NCBI GenBank assembly: GCA_900770165.1
Contig: CAAGJJ010000055.1
Coordinates: forward strand, 81,773 to 145,772
Length of the DNA stretch: 64,000 bases
Reading direction: 5' to 3'
From: Clostridia bacterium
Lineage (GTDB): Bacteria; Bacillota; Clostridia; Oscillospirales; Acutalibacteraceae
Shown here piece after piece: positions 33,163 to 42,606 of this stretch. A program made the position numbers and the translations under genes. Within the stretch, counting starts at the first letter, position 1. Each line of letters starts with the position of its first letter. A model generated the notes under the pieces. It was not told the DNA's origin. It did no database searches and worked only from the letters and a program-made list of their open reading frames with translations.

Positions 33163-33199
33163 TTTTCCACTTGCGTCATAGCGGGTGGAAAAATTTTTT
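33163..33199 (+). terminator. Terminator after the sigma-like gene
   Basis: TTTTCCACTTGC (33163-33174) and GCGGGTGGAAAA (33181-33192) form a 12-bp stem with two G-U pairs, followed by ATTTTTTAT. Confidence 0.85.
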
Positions 33200-33297
33200 A
33201 TAAAAAAAATCGTTACCTTTTGCTTCTGTCGTGGCTTATATATAGAGGCGCTTTTAAGAAAGTAAAAAATTAGGTCTCGGAATTGAGGTGAAATATT

Positions 33298-33480
33298 ATG
33301 TGTAAACATGAATTGAAAATTACAGTCAGAAGACCTGGAGAAAAACCTATAAGCCTAGCAGAGTTTAAAAAGCTGCCGTTTCTTGAAAGAATGCGCAGTA
33401 GATGGTTCGGAAATGCTCAAAAATTAATGGTCATAGTTCCACAGGACAGTGTTCAAAAAATTGAGATTAAGGAGGTCTAA
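33298..33480 (+). CDS. 60-aa phage protein of unknown function
   Basis: A basic 60-aa protein (KITVRRPGEKPISLAEF, FLERMRSRWFG) that starts 8 bases after GAGGTG. It is followed 2 bases later by the helicase gene, so it opens the replication operon. No family recognised; charge suggests nucleic-acid contact, but that is inference. Confidence 0.65.
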   Translation: MCKHELKITVRRPGEKPISLAEFKKLPFLERMRSRWFGNAQKLMVIVPQDSVQKIEIKEV

Positions 33481-33482
33481 TT

Positions 33483-34913
33483 TTGGTAATGAACAATTTA
33501 AAGATGCCGATAAAAACAATACCATATCGTCATCAAGAAAAAGCATTCGAATTTGTAATGAGCACGTTTAAAAATCCGGGAGGAGTAGCACTCCTTGTTG
33601 AAATGGGATGTGGTAAAACACTTATTTCCATAGCAGTTTCAGGAGCGCTATTTAAAGAAGGAAAAATCAAAAGATTGTTAATTGTATGTCCCCTTTCAAT
33701 TTGTGGAGTCTGGAAAGAAGAGTTCTCAAAGTTTGCTGATTTCGATTATAGATTAGAGGTTCTCAAAGGAACTCCCAACAAAAAAGCAGAAACCTTAACT
33801 TTGATGAATGGCAGTCCTCTGCAAGTAGCAATTGTTAATTATGAATCTGTTTGGAGATTAGAAGAACAAGTCAAAGCTTGGAATCCAGATATGATTATTT
33901 GTGATGAGTCACATAAAATTAAAACACACAATATTGCTGCTTCAAAGTCGTTACACAGACTTGGCGAAAAAACAAAGTATAAGACGATCCTCACAGGAAC
34001 AGTTATTACAAATAAAGCTATTGATGTATTTTCTCAATACAAATTTTTAGATTCAAAGGTCTTCGGTAAAAGTTTTTATGCTTTTAGGAATCATTATTTC
34101 GATATGGTCGGCTATGGAAATCATACTCCGGTGCTAAAAAAAGGAGCTGAAGACGAACTCAAGCAAAAGCTCCATAGTATTGCTTTTAGGGCGACAAAAT
34201 CAGAGTGTTTAGATCTTCCAGAGACAACAGAGATTGCCCGAAAAATTCACCTCGAACCATCTGCAATGAATATTTACAGACACCTTGTGATGGACAGCTT
34301 TGCAGAGTTAAAAAACAGCGAAGTGACAGCAACAAATATTCTCACAAAAATACTACGACTCTCACAGCTTACTGGGGGATTTCTTGGTGACGATGAAGGT
34401 AAAAAAATACACCAAGTAAGTAGTGCAAAACTTAAGGCACTTGAAGATATTGTAGATGATGTAACGGAGAGCGGAAAGAAACTCGTAATAATGGCTAGAT
34501 TTGTTTCTGAGATTAAAGCAATCGAAAAGTTGCTGTTAAAGAAAAAAATTAATTATTCAATAATAACGGGAGGTATCAGAAACCGATCAGAGCAAATAGA
34601 GAAATTTCAAAATGAATCAGATGTGCTCGTATTCGTAGGACAAATCGCAACAGCAGGACTTGGCATAACGCTGACCGAATCTAGTACCATGGTGTTTTAC
34701 TCACTTGACTATTCTATGAGCAATTTCGAACAGGCAAAAGCTCGAATTCATCGTACAGGACAAAAAGAAAATTGTACTTATATTTATTTAATTGCTTCTA
34801 ATACAGTTGATGAAAAAGTATTAAAAGTTCTTAGAGAGAAGGCAGACCTAGCAAAGACCCTTATTGATGACTATAGAAGCGGACGTAATCCGTATGAAAT
34901 AGGAGGATTTTAA
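33483..34913 (+). CDS. SNF2-family DEAD/DEAH-box helicase
   Basis: A 476-aa superfamily 2 ATPase. Motif I is EMGCGKT (about residues 40-46), motif II is DESH (about 140-143), motif III is LTGT and motif VI is QAKARIHRTGQ (about 417-427), the Swi2/Snf2 pattern. Phage versions of this gene accompany DNA polymerase and primase genes and are thought to remodel the fork or displace proteins. TTG at 33483 fits the spacing from GGAGGT; the ATG at 33489 would be 13 bases away. Confidence 0.9.
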   Translation: MVMNNLKMPIKTIPYRHQEKAFEFVMSTFKNPGGVALLVEMGCGKTLISIAVSGALFKEGKIKRLLIVCPLSICGVWKEEFSKFADFDYRLEVLKGTPNKKAETLTLMNGSPLQVAIVNYESVWRLEEQVKAWNPDMIICDESHKIKTHNIAASKSLHRLGEKTKYKTILTGTVITNKAIDVFSQYKFLDSKVFGKSFYAFRNHYFDMVGYGNHTPVLKKGAEDELKQKLHSIAFRATKSECLDLPETTEIARKIHLEPSAMNIYRHLVMDSFAELKNSEVTATNILTKILRLSQLTGGFLGDDEGKKIHQVSSAKLKALEDIVDDVTESGKKLVIMARFVSEIKAIEKLLLKKKINYSIITGGIRNRSEQIEKFQNESDVLVFVGQIATAGLGITLTESSTMVFYSLDYSMSNFEQAKARIHRTGQKENCTYIYLIASNTVDEKVLKVLREKADLAKTLIDDYRSGRNPYEIGGF

Positions 34914-34914
34914 A

Positions 34915-35331
34915 ATGGATAATAACGTAATGTTTGAACTAGCCGATAGATTTAAGAATTTAAAAGAACAGAAAAAACAAAAGGAACTGGAAATTAAAAA
35001 CATAAACGATATACTTTTTGAAGTTGAAGCTGCACTAACTGAGTTTATGACACTTAGTGAGATACAAAATTTTACTCATAGCGGAACTACTTATGCTTTA
35101 AAGACAAACCTTAAAGCTTCAGCAGTGGCGGGTAGAAAAGAAGAATTGTATACGCTTTTAAAAGATGCAGGATATGGTGATTTAGTAATTGAAACAGTAA
35201 ATCCTGGTTCTTTATCTGCTTTTGTTAAGGAGCAGATTTTAGAAAATGAAAATGAGCTTCCCTCATGGCTTGATGGACTAGTTAACGTGTTTGAAAAAAA
35301 TACTGTCAGCACAAGAAAATATAAAAAATAA
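34915..35331 (+). CDS. Phage replication-cluster protein with N-terminal coiled coil
   Basis: A 138-aa protein with a Lys/Glu-rich N-terminal helix (DRFKNLKEQKKQKELEIKNI) likely to form a coiled coil, and a C-terminal part rich in acidic residues. It starts 2 bases after the helicase stop (AGGAGG upstream). Similar small genes between helicase and polymerase occur in many clostridial phages; the function is not known. A single-strand-binding or accessory role is only inference. Confidence 0.65.
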   Translation: MDNNVMFELADRFKNLKEQKKQKELEIKNINDILFEVEAALTEFMTLSEIQNFTHSGTTYALKTNLKASAVAGRKEELYTLLKDAGYGDLVIETVNPGSLSAFVKEQILENENELPSWLDGLVNVFEKNTVSTRKYKK

Positions 35332-35346
35332 AGGATGGTAATTACG

Positions 35347-36096
35347 ATGTCAAAGAACGAATTAATAGCAAACAAAAATGAAGGATATATGAGTCTTGCA
35401 AATTTTAATATCAGCAATGAGTATTTACAGGAATTGGCAGGTCTTGATAACGAATTTGAACGGATTAAAATTCCGGCAGGTGGAGGGACAATGTTTGAGT
35501 TACCTAGCGAAAATCCAAACGAGCCTGATGCAGTCAAAGAGTTTTCTGCAGTAATTCTATACCACCACCCTATGTACACTTTTTATAATACAAAGTACAA
35601 CGGAAGTAATAATCCACCCGACTGTTTAAGCACAGATGGAATAACAGGAATCGGAATGCCGGGAGGCAAATGTATTAATTGTCCTAAAAATAAATTCGGT
35701 ACTGGAGAAAACGGAAGCAAAGCCTGTAAAAATAAACATCAGATTTATTTACTTAGAGAAAATGAGATATTCCCTGTAATTCTTTCATTGCCAACAAGTT
35801 CAAATAAAGAGCTTTCGAGATATATTAAAAGGCTTCTTTCTACAGGCAAAAAATCAGATACTGTTGTAACTAAATTTTCACTTAAAAGAGCTGTAAATAA
35901 AGGAGGTATCTCATATTCGCAGGTTCAATTTACAATAGATAGAACGCTCTCAGATGAAGAAATTAAGCTAATAAAAAACTTTTCTGCTCAAATAAAGTTG
36001 TATACAGAAAGCAGAAACAGTAATCAAGAGTCATCTAACATCGATATTAACACTGGAGAAGTTTTAGATTTTGGGGACTTGGAGGAATTTAAATGA
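35347..36096 (+). CDS. Cys-cluster phage replication protein
   Basis: A 249-aa protein with a central candidate metal site: C in PPDCLSTDG, CINCPKNKFG and ACKNKH. The N-terminal part and the region after the cluster are mixed alpha/beta with no enzyme motif I know, and the C-terminal tail is acidic (GEVLDFGDLEEF), as in single-strand DNA-binding proteins. The ATG at 35347 has AAGGATGG 8 bases upstream. It overlaps the polymerase gene by 4 bases. A single-strand-binding role is plausible but unproved. Confidence 0.6.
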   Translation: MSKNELIANKNEGYMSLANFNISNEYLQELAGLDNEFERIKIPAGGGTMFELPSENPNEPDAVKEFSAVILYHHPMYTFYNTKYNGSNNPPDCLSTDGITGIGMPGGKCINCPKNKFGTGENGSKACKNKHQIYLLRENEIFPVILSLPTSSNKELSRYIKRLLSTGKKSDTVVTKFSLKRAVNKGGISYSQVQFTIDRTLSDEEIKLIKNFSAQIKLYTESRNSNQESSNIDINTGEVLDFGDLEEFK

Positions 36097-38009
36097 ACTA
36101 TGGACTAGCTCTTACTAAACAAGAAATAGAGAGTTATATTGGTAATTATAAGCTCTTGGCTCTTGATATCGAAACATCGCCATTACCTGAGTATAGAAGC
36201 GATAAGAAATCATCACTAGATGCTCATAAATCAAGTATTACTGGAACAAGTTTCTCGGTTTCAAAAGGTACAGGTATTTATGTTCCATTTAATCACAAAG
36301 TTGGCATTAATGCTGACTTTGTGGATACCTTCGAATGGATAAAACGAAATATTCTAATGAATAGAAATTTGACTGTTGTGATTCATAATGCTGCATTCGA
36401 GACTATGTTTTTCTATGCTTTAGGATGTGTGCCACAATGTAAAGTTTATGATACTTTATCAGCAGCACAGCTGACTTTAAAAACACATACGCAGTTTAGA
36501 AAACTTAATGATTCAGGACTAAAAAAGCTTGTACCGGAACTTTTAAAGGAGAACTTACCCAGCTTTGAAGATGTTACAAATGGACAGTCCTTTGATGATT
36601 TAGATTCAGAAAATTCAGGAACAATTCGATATGCCTGTGCAGATAGTGACTATGCTTTGAGGCTTTATCACCTGTTTAATAACTGGTTTGATGAAAATTT
36701 ACCGAAGCATAGATTCATTGTAGAAGAAATCGAATCACCTACCTCAGTATATGTCGGTCTTATGAAGTATAATGGAGTTCCTATTGATATAAATCTTATG
36801 AAAACTAAAGGTTCAGAGGCAGAGGCACAAATAGCACAGCTTAAGGAAGATATTGAAATAATGACGGACGAAGTTAACATCGGGGCAAACGCAGGTACAA
36901 AAGCATTTAAGAATTATCTTTATAAAACATTAAAGCTACCCGTACTAAAAACAACTCAGAAGTTTAATGAAGCTGCAGATGATGAAGCCATGACTTTGCT
37001 TTCTGAGTGGTGCGAGAAAAATAGGTCGGAGCTTGTTCCACTATTCAAAATGATTGAGGAATATCGTAGATGGAACAAGTTAAAGTCAACATATATTGAT
37101 GGATATTTGAAATTCTCTAATACATCAACAAATCGCATTCATCCTGACTTGATGCCACTTGCTACAGAAACCGGAAGGTTTGCAAGTCGTAATCCAAATC
37201 TTCAGAATATGCCAAGAAAGGACAATGACCCAATAGGAATTAGAAATTTTATACGTGCAGATGAAGGTAAAATGCTGCTGTCATTGGACTTTTCGCAAAT
37301 AGAACTCAGAGTAGGAGCGTTTTATTGCCAAGATGAAAAAATGCTGGATACTTACCGTAATAACGGAGATATTCATGCCAGCACTACATCGGTTATTTTT
37401 AATGTCCTATTTGAAGAAGCAATAGATAAAAACGCAGAGCATTACAAAGAAAGACGCACAATTGCGAAAAACTGTAATTTTGGCGTGTTTTACGGATTGT
37501 TCCCAAAAGGTTTGCAGAGGACTTTAAAGTTCAAAGCTGGTCTTGATAAAACCTTTGATGAATGTTCAAAGATAATTAGTAATCTTAAATCAGGATATCG
37601 AGGATTGGAAAGTTGGCAACGAGAAGTAAAAAATCAAGCTGCTGAACTTGGACACACCGAGACGTATCTCGGCAGAAGAAGATATCTACCAGATATAAAT
37701 TCTACAGATTGGGGTAAAAAGAGTTTTGCACAGCGATGTGCATTAAATACACCGATACAAGGAACCGCTGCAGATATTTTAAAACTTGCTGTTAGCAGAG
37801 TCCTCAAAGGACTACCTGAGAGGATGTGGATTAGACCAATTTTGCAGATACATGATGAACTGGTATTTGAGATACCTGAAGAAAAGATTAATGAAGCGGT
37901 CAGTTTTATAAAAGAATGTATGGAAATGAAACCGTTTGAGGAGTTTGATGTTCCGCTTATAGCAGAAGCTGCTGGCGGAGAAACTTTTGGGACACTTAAT
38001 GAGTTGTAG
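36093..38009 (+). CDS. Phage family A DNA polymerase with 3'-5' exonuclease
   Basis: A 638-aa replicative polymerase. The exonuclease domain has LALDIETSP (Exo I), HNAAFE (Exo II) and YACADSDYALRLY (Exo III). The polymerase domain has motif A LDFSQIELR (about residues 396-404), motif B RRTIAKNCNFGVFYG and motif C IHDELVFE (about 586-593). All catalytic acids are present, so the enzyme should proofread and synthesise. There is no 5' nuclease domain, as usual for phages. Coupled to the preceding gene by ATGA. Confidence 0.96.
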   Translation: MNYGLALTKQEIESYIGNYKLLALDIETSPLPEYRSDKKSSLDAHKSSITGTSFSVSKGTGIYVPFNHKVGINADFVDTFEWIKRNILMNRNLTVVIHNAAFETMFFYALGCVPQCKVYDTLSAAQLTLKTHTQFRKLNDSGLKKLVPELLKENLPSFEDVTNGQSFDDLDSENSGTIRYACADSDYALRLYHLFNNWFDENLPKHRFIVEEIESPTSVYVGLMKYNGVPIDINLMKTKGSEAEAQIAQLKEDIEIMTDEVNIGANAGTKAFKNYLYKTLKLPVLKTTQKFNEAADDEAMTLLSEWCEKNRSELVPLFKMIEEYRRWNKLKSTYIDGYLKFSNTSTNRIHPDLMPLATETGRFASRNPNLQNMPRKDNDPIGIRNFIRADEGKMLLSLDFSQIELRVGAFYCQDEKMLDTYRNNGDIHASTTSVIFNVLFEEAIDKNAEHYKERRTIAKNCNFGVFYGLFPKGLQRTLKFKAGLDKTFDECSKIISNLKSGYRGLESWQREVKNQAAELGHTETYLGRRRYLPDINSTDWGKKSFAQRCALNTPIQGTAADILKLAVSRVLKGLPERMWIRPILQIHDELVFEIPEEKINEAVSFIKECMEMKPFEEFDVPLIAEAAGGETFGTLNEL

Positions 38010-38098
38010 GTTAGCAAGTTGCCACTGCTAATTACTTCACATTGCTCTCAATCAGATTTTTCAAAATGTGAATTTTATCAGAAAGAAGTGTAGTAAAA

Positions 38099-38515
38099 AT
38101 GAATTTAGGATTAAAGAACGCAGAAGGATACTATGATTTAACGGCTTATGAAGCGATAAAAAATGCAAGTAAAGATGATAAAACCAATAGCAGAAATATT
38201 GTGTATATATGCTCTCCTCTTAGAGGTGATGTGGAAAGAAACCAAAATCGTGCATGTGGCTATTGTAGGTTTGTAACTTCAAAGGGATATATACCAATAG
38301 CGGTCCATCTAATGTTTCCCCGTTTTATGGATGACTGTGATGAGGATGACAGAAAAAAAGCAATTGATATGAGTTTGGAGATTTTATCTAGATGTGACGA
38401 GCTTTGGTGCTTTGGTAAAAATATAAGTGAGGGAATGCTTATGGAACTTGAATTCGCTAAAAAATACATGATCAAAATAAAACACTTTACAGATAGCTGT
38501 ACGGCATTATCTTAA
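38099..38515 (+). CDS. DUF4406/DUF7768-like nucleotide-binding protein
   Basis: A 138-aa Rossmann-like protein with NIVYICSPLRGDVERN at the start of the fold, YIPIAVHLMFPRFMDD and SRCDELWCFG ... GMLMELEFAKK, the layout of the nucleoside deoxyribosyltransferase/SLOG-like DUF4406 group common in phages. The acidic residue in GMLMELEFA may be catalytic. A role in nucleotide metabolism is possible. It lies between polymerase and primase genes. Confidence 0.75.
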   Translation: MNLGLKNAEGYYDLTAYEAIKNASKDDKTNSRNIVYICSPLRGDVERNQNRACGYCRFVTSKGYIPIAVHLMFPRFMDDCDEDDRKKAIDMSLEILSRCDELWCFGKNISEGMLMELEFAKKYMIKIKHFTDSCTALS

Positions 38516-38528
38516 AAGGATGTGTAGT

Positions 38529-41474
38529 ATGGATACTAAAGAATTTTTAGGTGAGATTTATAAAGATTGTAATGCCGGGTTTATAACGCTTACCCTCTTG
38601 CCTGAAAGAAAAACATTATGGTTTAAAGTTAGTGAGATAGCGAAAGCCTCTATAGTTGCCCAGAAATATGGAGCTAAAACAAATACATTTTTCGGTATAG
38701 GGCTTCGTAAAAAAACACTTCCCAATAATCTTCGTGGTGGCGAGAATGATATATCGGTGATCGGGACATTGTACGCCGATATTGATATTAAAAGTAGTGC
38801 TCATGCGCAAACAGATCTTCCGGGTTCTATAGATGAAGCTATGAATTTTTTAAATTGTCTACCTTTAAAGCCTACAATAATTGTTGATTCAGGAAATGGA
38901 CTCCATGCCTATTGGCTTCTCAATAAACCGTTCAGAATTCAGAGTATAGAGGATAAAAGTAGTATATCTTCAATTTTTAAAGGTTGGAGCAAATTTGTAA
39001 ATACAAAGGCAAAAGAACGCGGCTGGAAACTTGATAATGTTTCTGATTTAGCAAGAGTTCTGCGTGTTCCCGGAACGGTGAATCATAAACTTATAAAAGG
39101 TTCAACTTGTAAAGTTATTGTTTCAAATGAAATAAGATTCGATTTAAATGAATTCAAACATTACAAGTCTGATTCTGAGGCAAATCTACAAATCCCTGAC
39201 TTTAAGAACTATCAGCAAGGAAAGGCTAATAGAATAATAGAAAAATGTGAGTTTATAAACTATTGTAAGGAAAATGCCAAAAATCTTTCTGAACCATATT
39301 GGCACGTTATGATTACAAATTTAGCTCCTGCAGAGGATGGAGCAAAAATGGTACATGAGCTAAGTAAATCATATCCGAAGTACAATAAGACTGAAACCAA
39401 TAGAAAAATGGGTAGAGCAATTAAGGAAAACAAACCGCATACTTGCAGTTATATTCATGAACATCTTGGGTTTGAATGTAGTAAAGAGTGCAATGTTAAG
39501 GCTCCGATTGTACATGGAAAACCTAGCAAAGAGCAAAATTTTATTGATTTAATTGATATCGGAGAAGTATCACCTGATGAAATTTTTTCTAAGGAAAACA
39601 TGGAGCTTTGTGCTTGGGCGAAAACCAATATACCTGCCCAATATGCAAGGCTTAAGACTAAACTTAAAGGCAAGGTTAATTTAAGAGATTTTGAAAAAGC
39701 AGTTCGCTTTGAAAGCAAGAAAAACATCATTAATTGTAGTGAAGAAAAAAATATTCCGCTAGACCTTAAAGGTATAAATTTAAATGGTGCAGTTATCCCT
39801 CAAGGGTGGAATGTGACAATCAATCAAGGGATTCAAAAGGAGTCTGTTTGCAAGGATTCAAGCATAATTACTGCTGTTTGTAAAAGCCCGGTAGTTATAA
39901 CAAAAAGACTTGAAAACTTTGATGATGGTACTGAAAAAGTAGAACTTAGTTTTTTTAGAGATGGACGTTGGAAAAGGCTCATTGCTCCAAGGTCTAGTGT
40001 ATTTAATAGAAATTCTATAATAAAATACGCTGACTCAGGATTACCGATATCATCAAGCAGTGCAGCAGAATTGGTCGCTTATTTAAGTGATTATGAGAAT
40101 GCAAATGTAAACACTATTCCTTTAGTTAAATCAATAGCTAGAGTAGGCTGGGTCGGCAGTGCCGACAGCCATATCGCGAATAGGATGAGAGAAATTCAGA
40201 TGCCAAACGGTCGCGAATTAGGCTTTTTCCCCTATAAAGTCAATGAGGACATTGTTTTTGAGTCAGAATCAAGTGAGGTTAATGGAATAATGGAAGGAAC
40301 CACCCCTTGTGGTGAAGCTACAATGTGGAGGCAATATGCTGTTAAAGCAAGAGATAATCCATTTGCGAGATTTATTATTAGTGCATCATTTGCTTCTCCG
40401 CTTCTAAAGTTAATTGATAGCAGAGTATTTTTTGTTCATATTTGGCATGACTCTCAAAGTGGAAAAACTGCGGTTATAAAGTTCGCTGTAAGCGTATGGG
40501 GTGCCCCTTCTAAATTGATGGGCAGTTTTAATGCAACAAGTGTAGGATTAGAGCGTATGGCTGGGATGCTTAAACATTTACCTTTTGCTATAGATGAGCT
40601 TCAAGTTCTAAATGAACACAAAATTTCTGTAGAGAAAATCGTATATAGTCTCGGTAACGGTTTTGGTAGACTACGTGGAAATAAAAGTGGTGGAATGCAA
40701 ATAGTCCCATCTTGGCAAAATATTATGCTCACAAGCGGAGAGCAGCCCATGAGCAACGAATCAAGCAACGATGGGGCTATAACAAGAGTTTTAGAACTAT
40801 ACGGTAGACCTGTAAATGATGTTAGCTTTGCACACGATTTACACGTTGTAAGTGGGGACAATTACGCTATTGTTGGTAAGAAATTTATCGAGTATATAAT
40901 CAGCAATGTAAATGAAAGAACTGCAAAAACTGATTATAAAAAACTTTCAAAGGAAATTTACAACAAGTGCGATTTTGAGGTGCCAAGAGCGCAGCTCGAC
41001 AATGTGGCAGTTGTGTGTCTCGGCGATTATTATTCATCTGTTTGCATTTTTGATGAGAGTAAAGAAACAGCATGGAATGAAGCTGTAATGCTAGGCATCA
41101 AGATTTTAGAAAATTGCAAAGAGCTGCAAAAAGCGGATACAGTTGACAGAGCGTGGGATTTTGTAACTGGTTGGATAGCAAGTAACAAAAATCGATTTTC
41201 ACCGGACAGTACGCCATGCTATGGAAAATTTGAGCAGGACAAGGTGTATATAATACCCAACATACTTCGCCAAGCACTTAAAGAAAATGGGTTTGACTAT
41301 TCGAAAGTTACTCGTGGGTTTAAAGACAGAGACTTTATTGAAACTTGTATTGACAGTAAGGGACACACTAAAATGCAAGTTCAAAAGAAGGTAAATGGAA
41401 TCAATCAAAGATGTTTTTGTATTAAGTGGGCTACCGAAAGTGAAATTACAAGCACAACAAACCCCTTAGTCTAG
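38529..41474 (+). CDS. Primase-helicase with N-terminal AEP-like and DUF927 domains
   Basis: A 981-aa protein. The N-terminal part carries motifs of archaeo-eukaryotic-type primases: YADIDIK (about residues 83-89), SGNGLHAYW (about 122-130) and DLARVLRVPGTVNHK. The central and C-terminal part is DUF927-like with a P-loop HDSQSGKT (about 640-647) and an acidic Walker B FAIDEL. It is therefore likely to prime and unwind phage DNA. The ATG at 38529 is 9 bases after AAAAGGA. Repeats that look like a replication origin follow directly. Confidence 0.85.
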   Translation: MDTKEFLGEIYKDCNAGFITLTLLPERKTLWFKVSEIAKASIVAQKYGAKTNTFFGIGLRKKTLPNNLRGGENDISVIGTLYADIDIKSSAHAQTDLPGSIDEAMNFLNCLPLKPTIIVDSGNGLHAYWLLNKPFRIQSIEDKSSISSIFKGWSKFVNTKAKERGWKLDNVSDLARVLRVPGTVNHKLIKGSTCKVIVSNEIRFDLNEFKHYKSDSEANLQIPDFKNYQQGKANRIIEKCEFINYCKENAKNLSEPYWHVMITNLAPAEDGAKMVHELSKSYPKYNKTETNRKMGRAIKENKPHTCSYIHEHLGFECSKECNVKAPIVHGKPSKEQNFIDLIDIGEVSPDEIFSKENMELCAWAKTNIPAQYARLKTKLKGKVNLRDFEKAVRFESKKNIINCSEEKNIPLDLKGINLNGAVIPQGWNVTINQGIQKESVCKDSSIITAVCKSPVVITKRLENFDDGTEKVELSFFRDGRWKRLIAPRSSVFNRNSIIKYADSGLPISSSSAAELVAYLSDYENANVNTIPLVKSIARVGWVGSADSHIANRMREIQMPNGRELGFFPYKVNEDIVFESESSEVNGIMEGTTPCGEATMWRQYAVKARDNPFARFIISASFASPLLKLIDSRVFFVHIWHDSQSGKTAVIKFAVSVWGAPSKLMGSFNATSVGLERMAGMLKHLPFAIDELQVLNEHKISVEKIVYSLGNGFGRLRGNKSGGMQIVPSWQNIMLTSGEQPMSNESSNDGAITRVLELYGRPVNDVSFAHDLHVVSGDNYAIVGKKFIEYIISNVNERTAKTDYKKLSKEIYNKCDFEVPRAQLDNVAVVCLGDYYSSVCIFDESKETAWNEAVMLGIKILENCKELQKADTVDRAWDFVTGWIASNKNRFSPDSTPCYGKFEQDKVYIIPNILRQALKENGFDYSKVTRGFKDRDFIETCIDSKGHTKMQVQKKVNGINQRCFCIKWATESEITSTTNPLV

Positions 41475-41713
41475 CCGTTTTTAATAGTGGTAGCCTCGTA
41501 ACCTCTTTTTTCTCCACATACACCACTATATTATAGAGTTATATATAACCGGAAGAAAGAGATTATTAAATATATATAATCACTATAATATATATTTAAT
41601 TTTTTTAAAGGTTACTAAGGTTACTTAAAATAAAAGTTTGGTGTTTTAATGCCGTTTATAGCGGTAGCCTCTTATCAAAAGAAGAGGTTATCTCAAGGTT
41701 ACTGAAGGTTACT
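41474..41713. repeat. Iteron-like repeats, candidate phage replication origin
   Basis: Four AAGGTTACT 9-mers lie at 41608-41616, 41617-41625, 41695-41703 and 41705-41713, with an inverted partial copy GTAACCT at 41498-41504. A second repeat, GCCGTTT followed by TAGyGGTAGCCTC, occurs at 41474 and 41651. Between them is a very AT-rich stretch (41560-41606). There is no gene in this 260-base gap, which directly follows the primase-helicase gene; this is the layout of an iteron origin with an unwinding element. Confidence 0.55.
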
Positions 41714-41734
41714 TTTTAATTAGGAGTTGATGCA

Positions 41735-42016
41735 ATGGGAGAAAAAACAATAACAGATAAAATATTAAAATATTTGAAGTCTCAGTCAGAATGCTTTGCA
41801 TTTAAAGAGCATGGTGGAATGTATGGTACCGCTGGTGTTCCAGATATTATTTGTTGCTACAAAGGAAAGTTTATAGCGTTTGAAGTGAAGACGGAAAAAG
41901 GTAAGTTGTCAAAACTTCAAGAGATCACAATTGAAAAAATCAGAATGGCTCAAGGCATGGCATTTAAAGTGACAAGCTTAGAAGAAGCAAAAGAAATTTT
42001 AAAGGGAGTGATGTAG
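41735..42016 (+). CDS. VRR-NUC domain nuclease
   Basis: A 93-aa stand-alone VRR-NUC protein of the PD-(D/E)XK superfamily. GVPDIICCYKGKFIAFEVKT supplies the D and E-x-K residues and KLSKLQ the following Gln. Phage versions may resolve DNA junctions or flaps. AGGAG lies 8 bases upstream of the ATG. Confidence 0.88.
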   Translation: MGEKTITDKILKYLKSQSECFAFKEHGGMYGTAGVPDIICCYKGKFIAFEVKTEKGKLSKLQEITIEKIRMAQGMAFKVTSLEEAKEILKGVM

Positions 42017-42126
42017 GTATAAAATGTTTTTAAAGATACGAGTTGCAAAGATACAAAGAACAAAGTTACAAATCACAAAAACACCGAATTAAACTTATTA
42101 ATTTGTAATTTTGGAGGGTGACTGTT

Positions 42127-42543
42127 ATGTCAATAAAAGAATATTTATCTCAAGCATACCGTCTTGATCAGAGAATAAACAGCAAGTTAGAGCAAATAAA
42201 AAGTCTTCGAGATTTAGCAGCAAAAGCAACGTCTGCACTTAGCGATGTGTGTGTTTCAGGTTCAAAGAATAAACAGCAAATGGAGAATGTCATTGTAAAA
42301 ATGATTGATTTGGAAAATGAGATTGACGATGACATCGACAAACTAATAGATTTAAAACGTGAAATAGTTTCTATGATAAAACAAATAAAGAATCCTGAAT
42401 ATCAAACACTTTTGGAGCTTAGATATTTATGTTTTAGAACTTGGGAACAAATCGCTGTAGAGATGAATTACGGCATAGATAATATTTTTAAACTCCATCA
42501 GAAAGCATTAAGAAGTATTAATATATCCCAAACAGTACAGTAA
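42127..42543 (+). CDS. DUF1492 late regulator, ArpU-like
   Basis: A 138-aa protein with a coiled N-terminal half (YRLDQRINSKLEQIKSLRDL) and a C-terminal sigma-region-4-like helix-turn-helix (LLELRYLCFRTWEQIAVEM, NIFKLHQKALRSI). DUF1492/ArpU-type proteins stand just before terminase genes in Firmicute phages and are thought to switch on late transcription. GGAGGG sets the ATG at 42127. A perfect TATAAT with a poor -35 follows, consistent with an activated late promoter. Confidence 0.85.
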   Translation: MSIKEYLSQAYRLDQRINSKLEQIKSLRDLAAKATSALSDVCVSGSKNKQQMENVIVKMIDLENEIDDDIDKLIDLKREIVSMIKQIKNPEYQTLLELRYLCFRTWEQIAVEMNYGIDNIFKLHQKALRSINISQTVQ

Positions 42544-42554
42544 AATCCATAGAA

Positions 42555-42585
42555 TTACAGTAGCTTCTTATGTTAGTATTATAAT
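42555..42585 (+). promoter_or_regulatory. Candidate activated late promoter
   Basis: A perfect TATAAT (42580-42585) has only TTACAG (42555-42560) upstream at a poor 19-base spacing. A good -10 with a weak -35 directly after an ArpU-like gene suggests activator dependence. Confidence 0.35.
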
Positions 42586-42606
42586 CAGGAAATCTGAAAA
42601 TCTAAG

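Noticed and set aside
38037..38073. Inverted repeat TTCACATT/AATGTGAA between polymerase and DUF4406 genes
   Set aside because: It is 8 bp with a 21-base loop and no T-run; too weak to call a terminator or operator.
41474..41713. CRISPR array
   Set aside because: The repeats are 9 bases, adjacent or 1 base apart, without unique spacers of constant length; no cas gene is present. An origin fits better.
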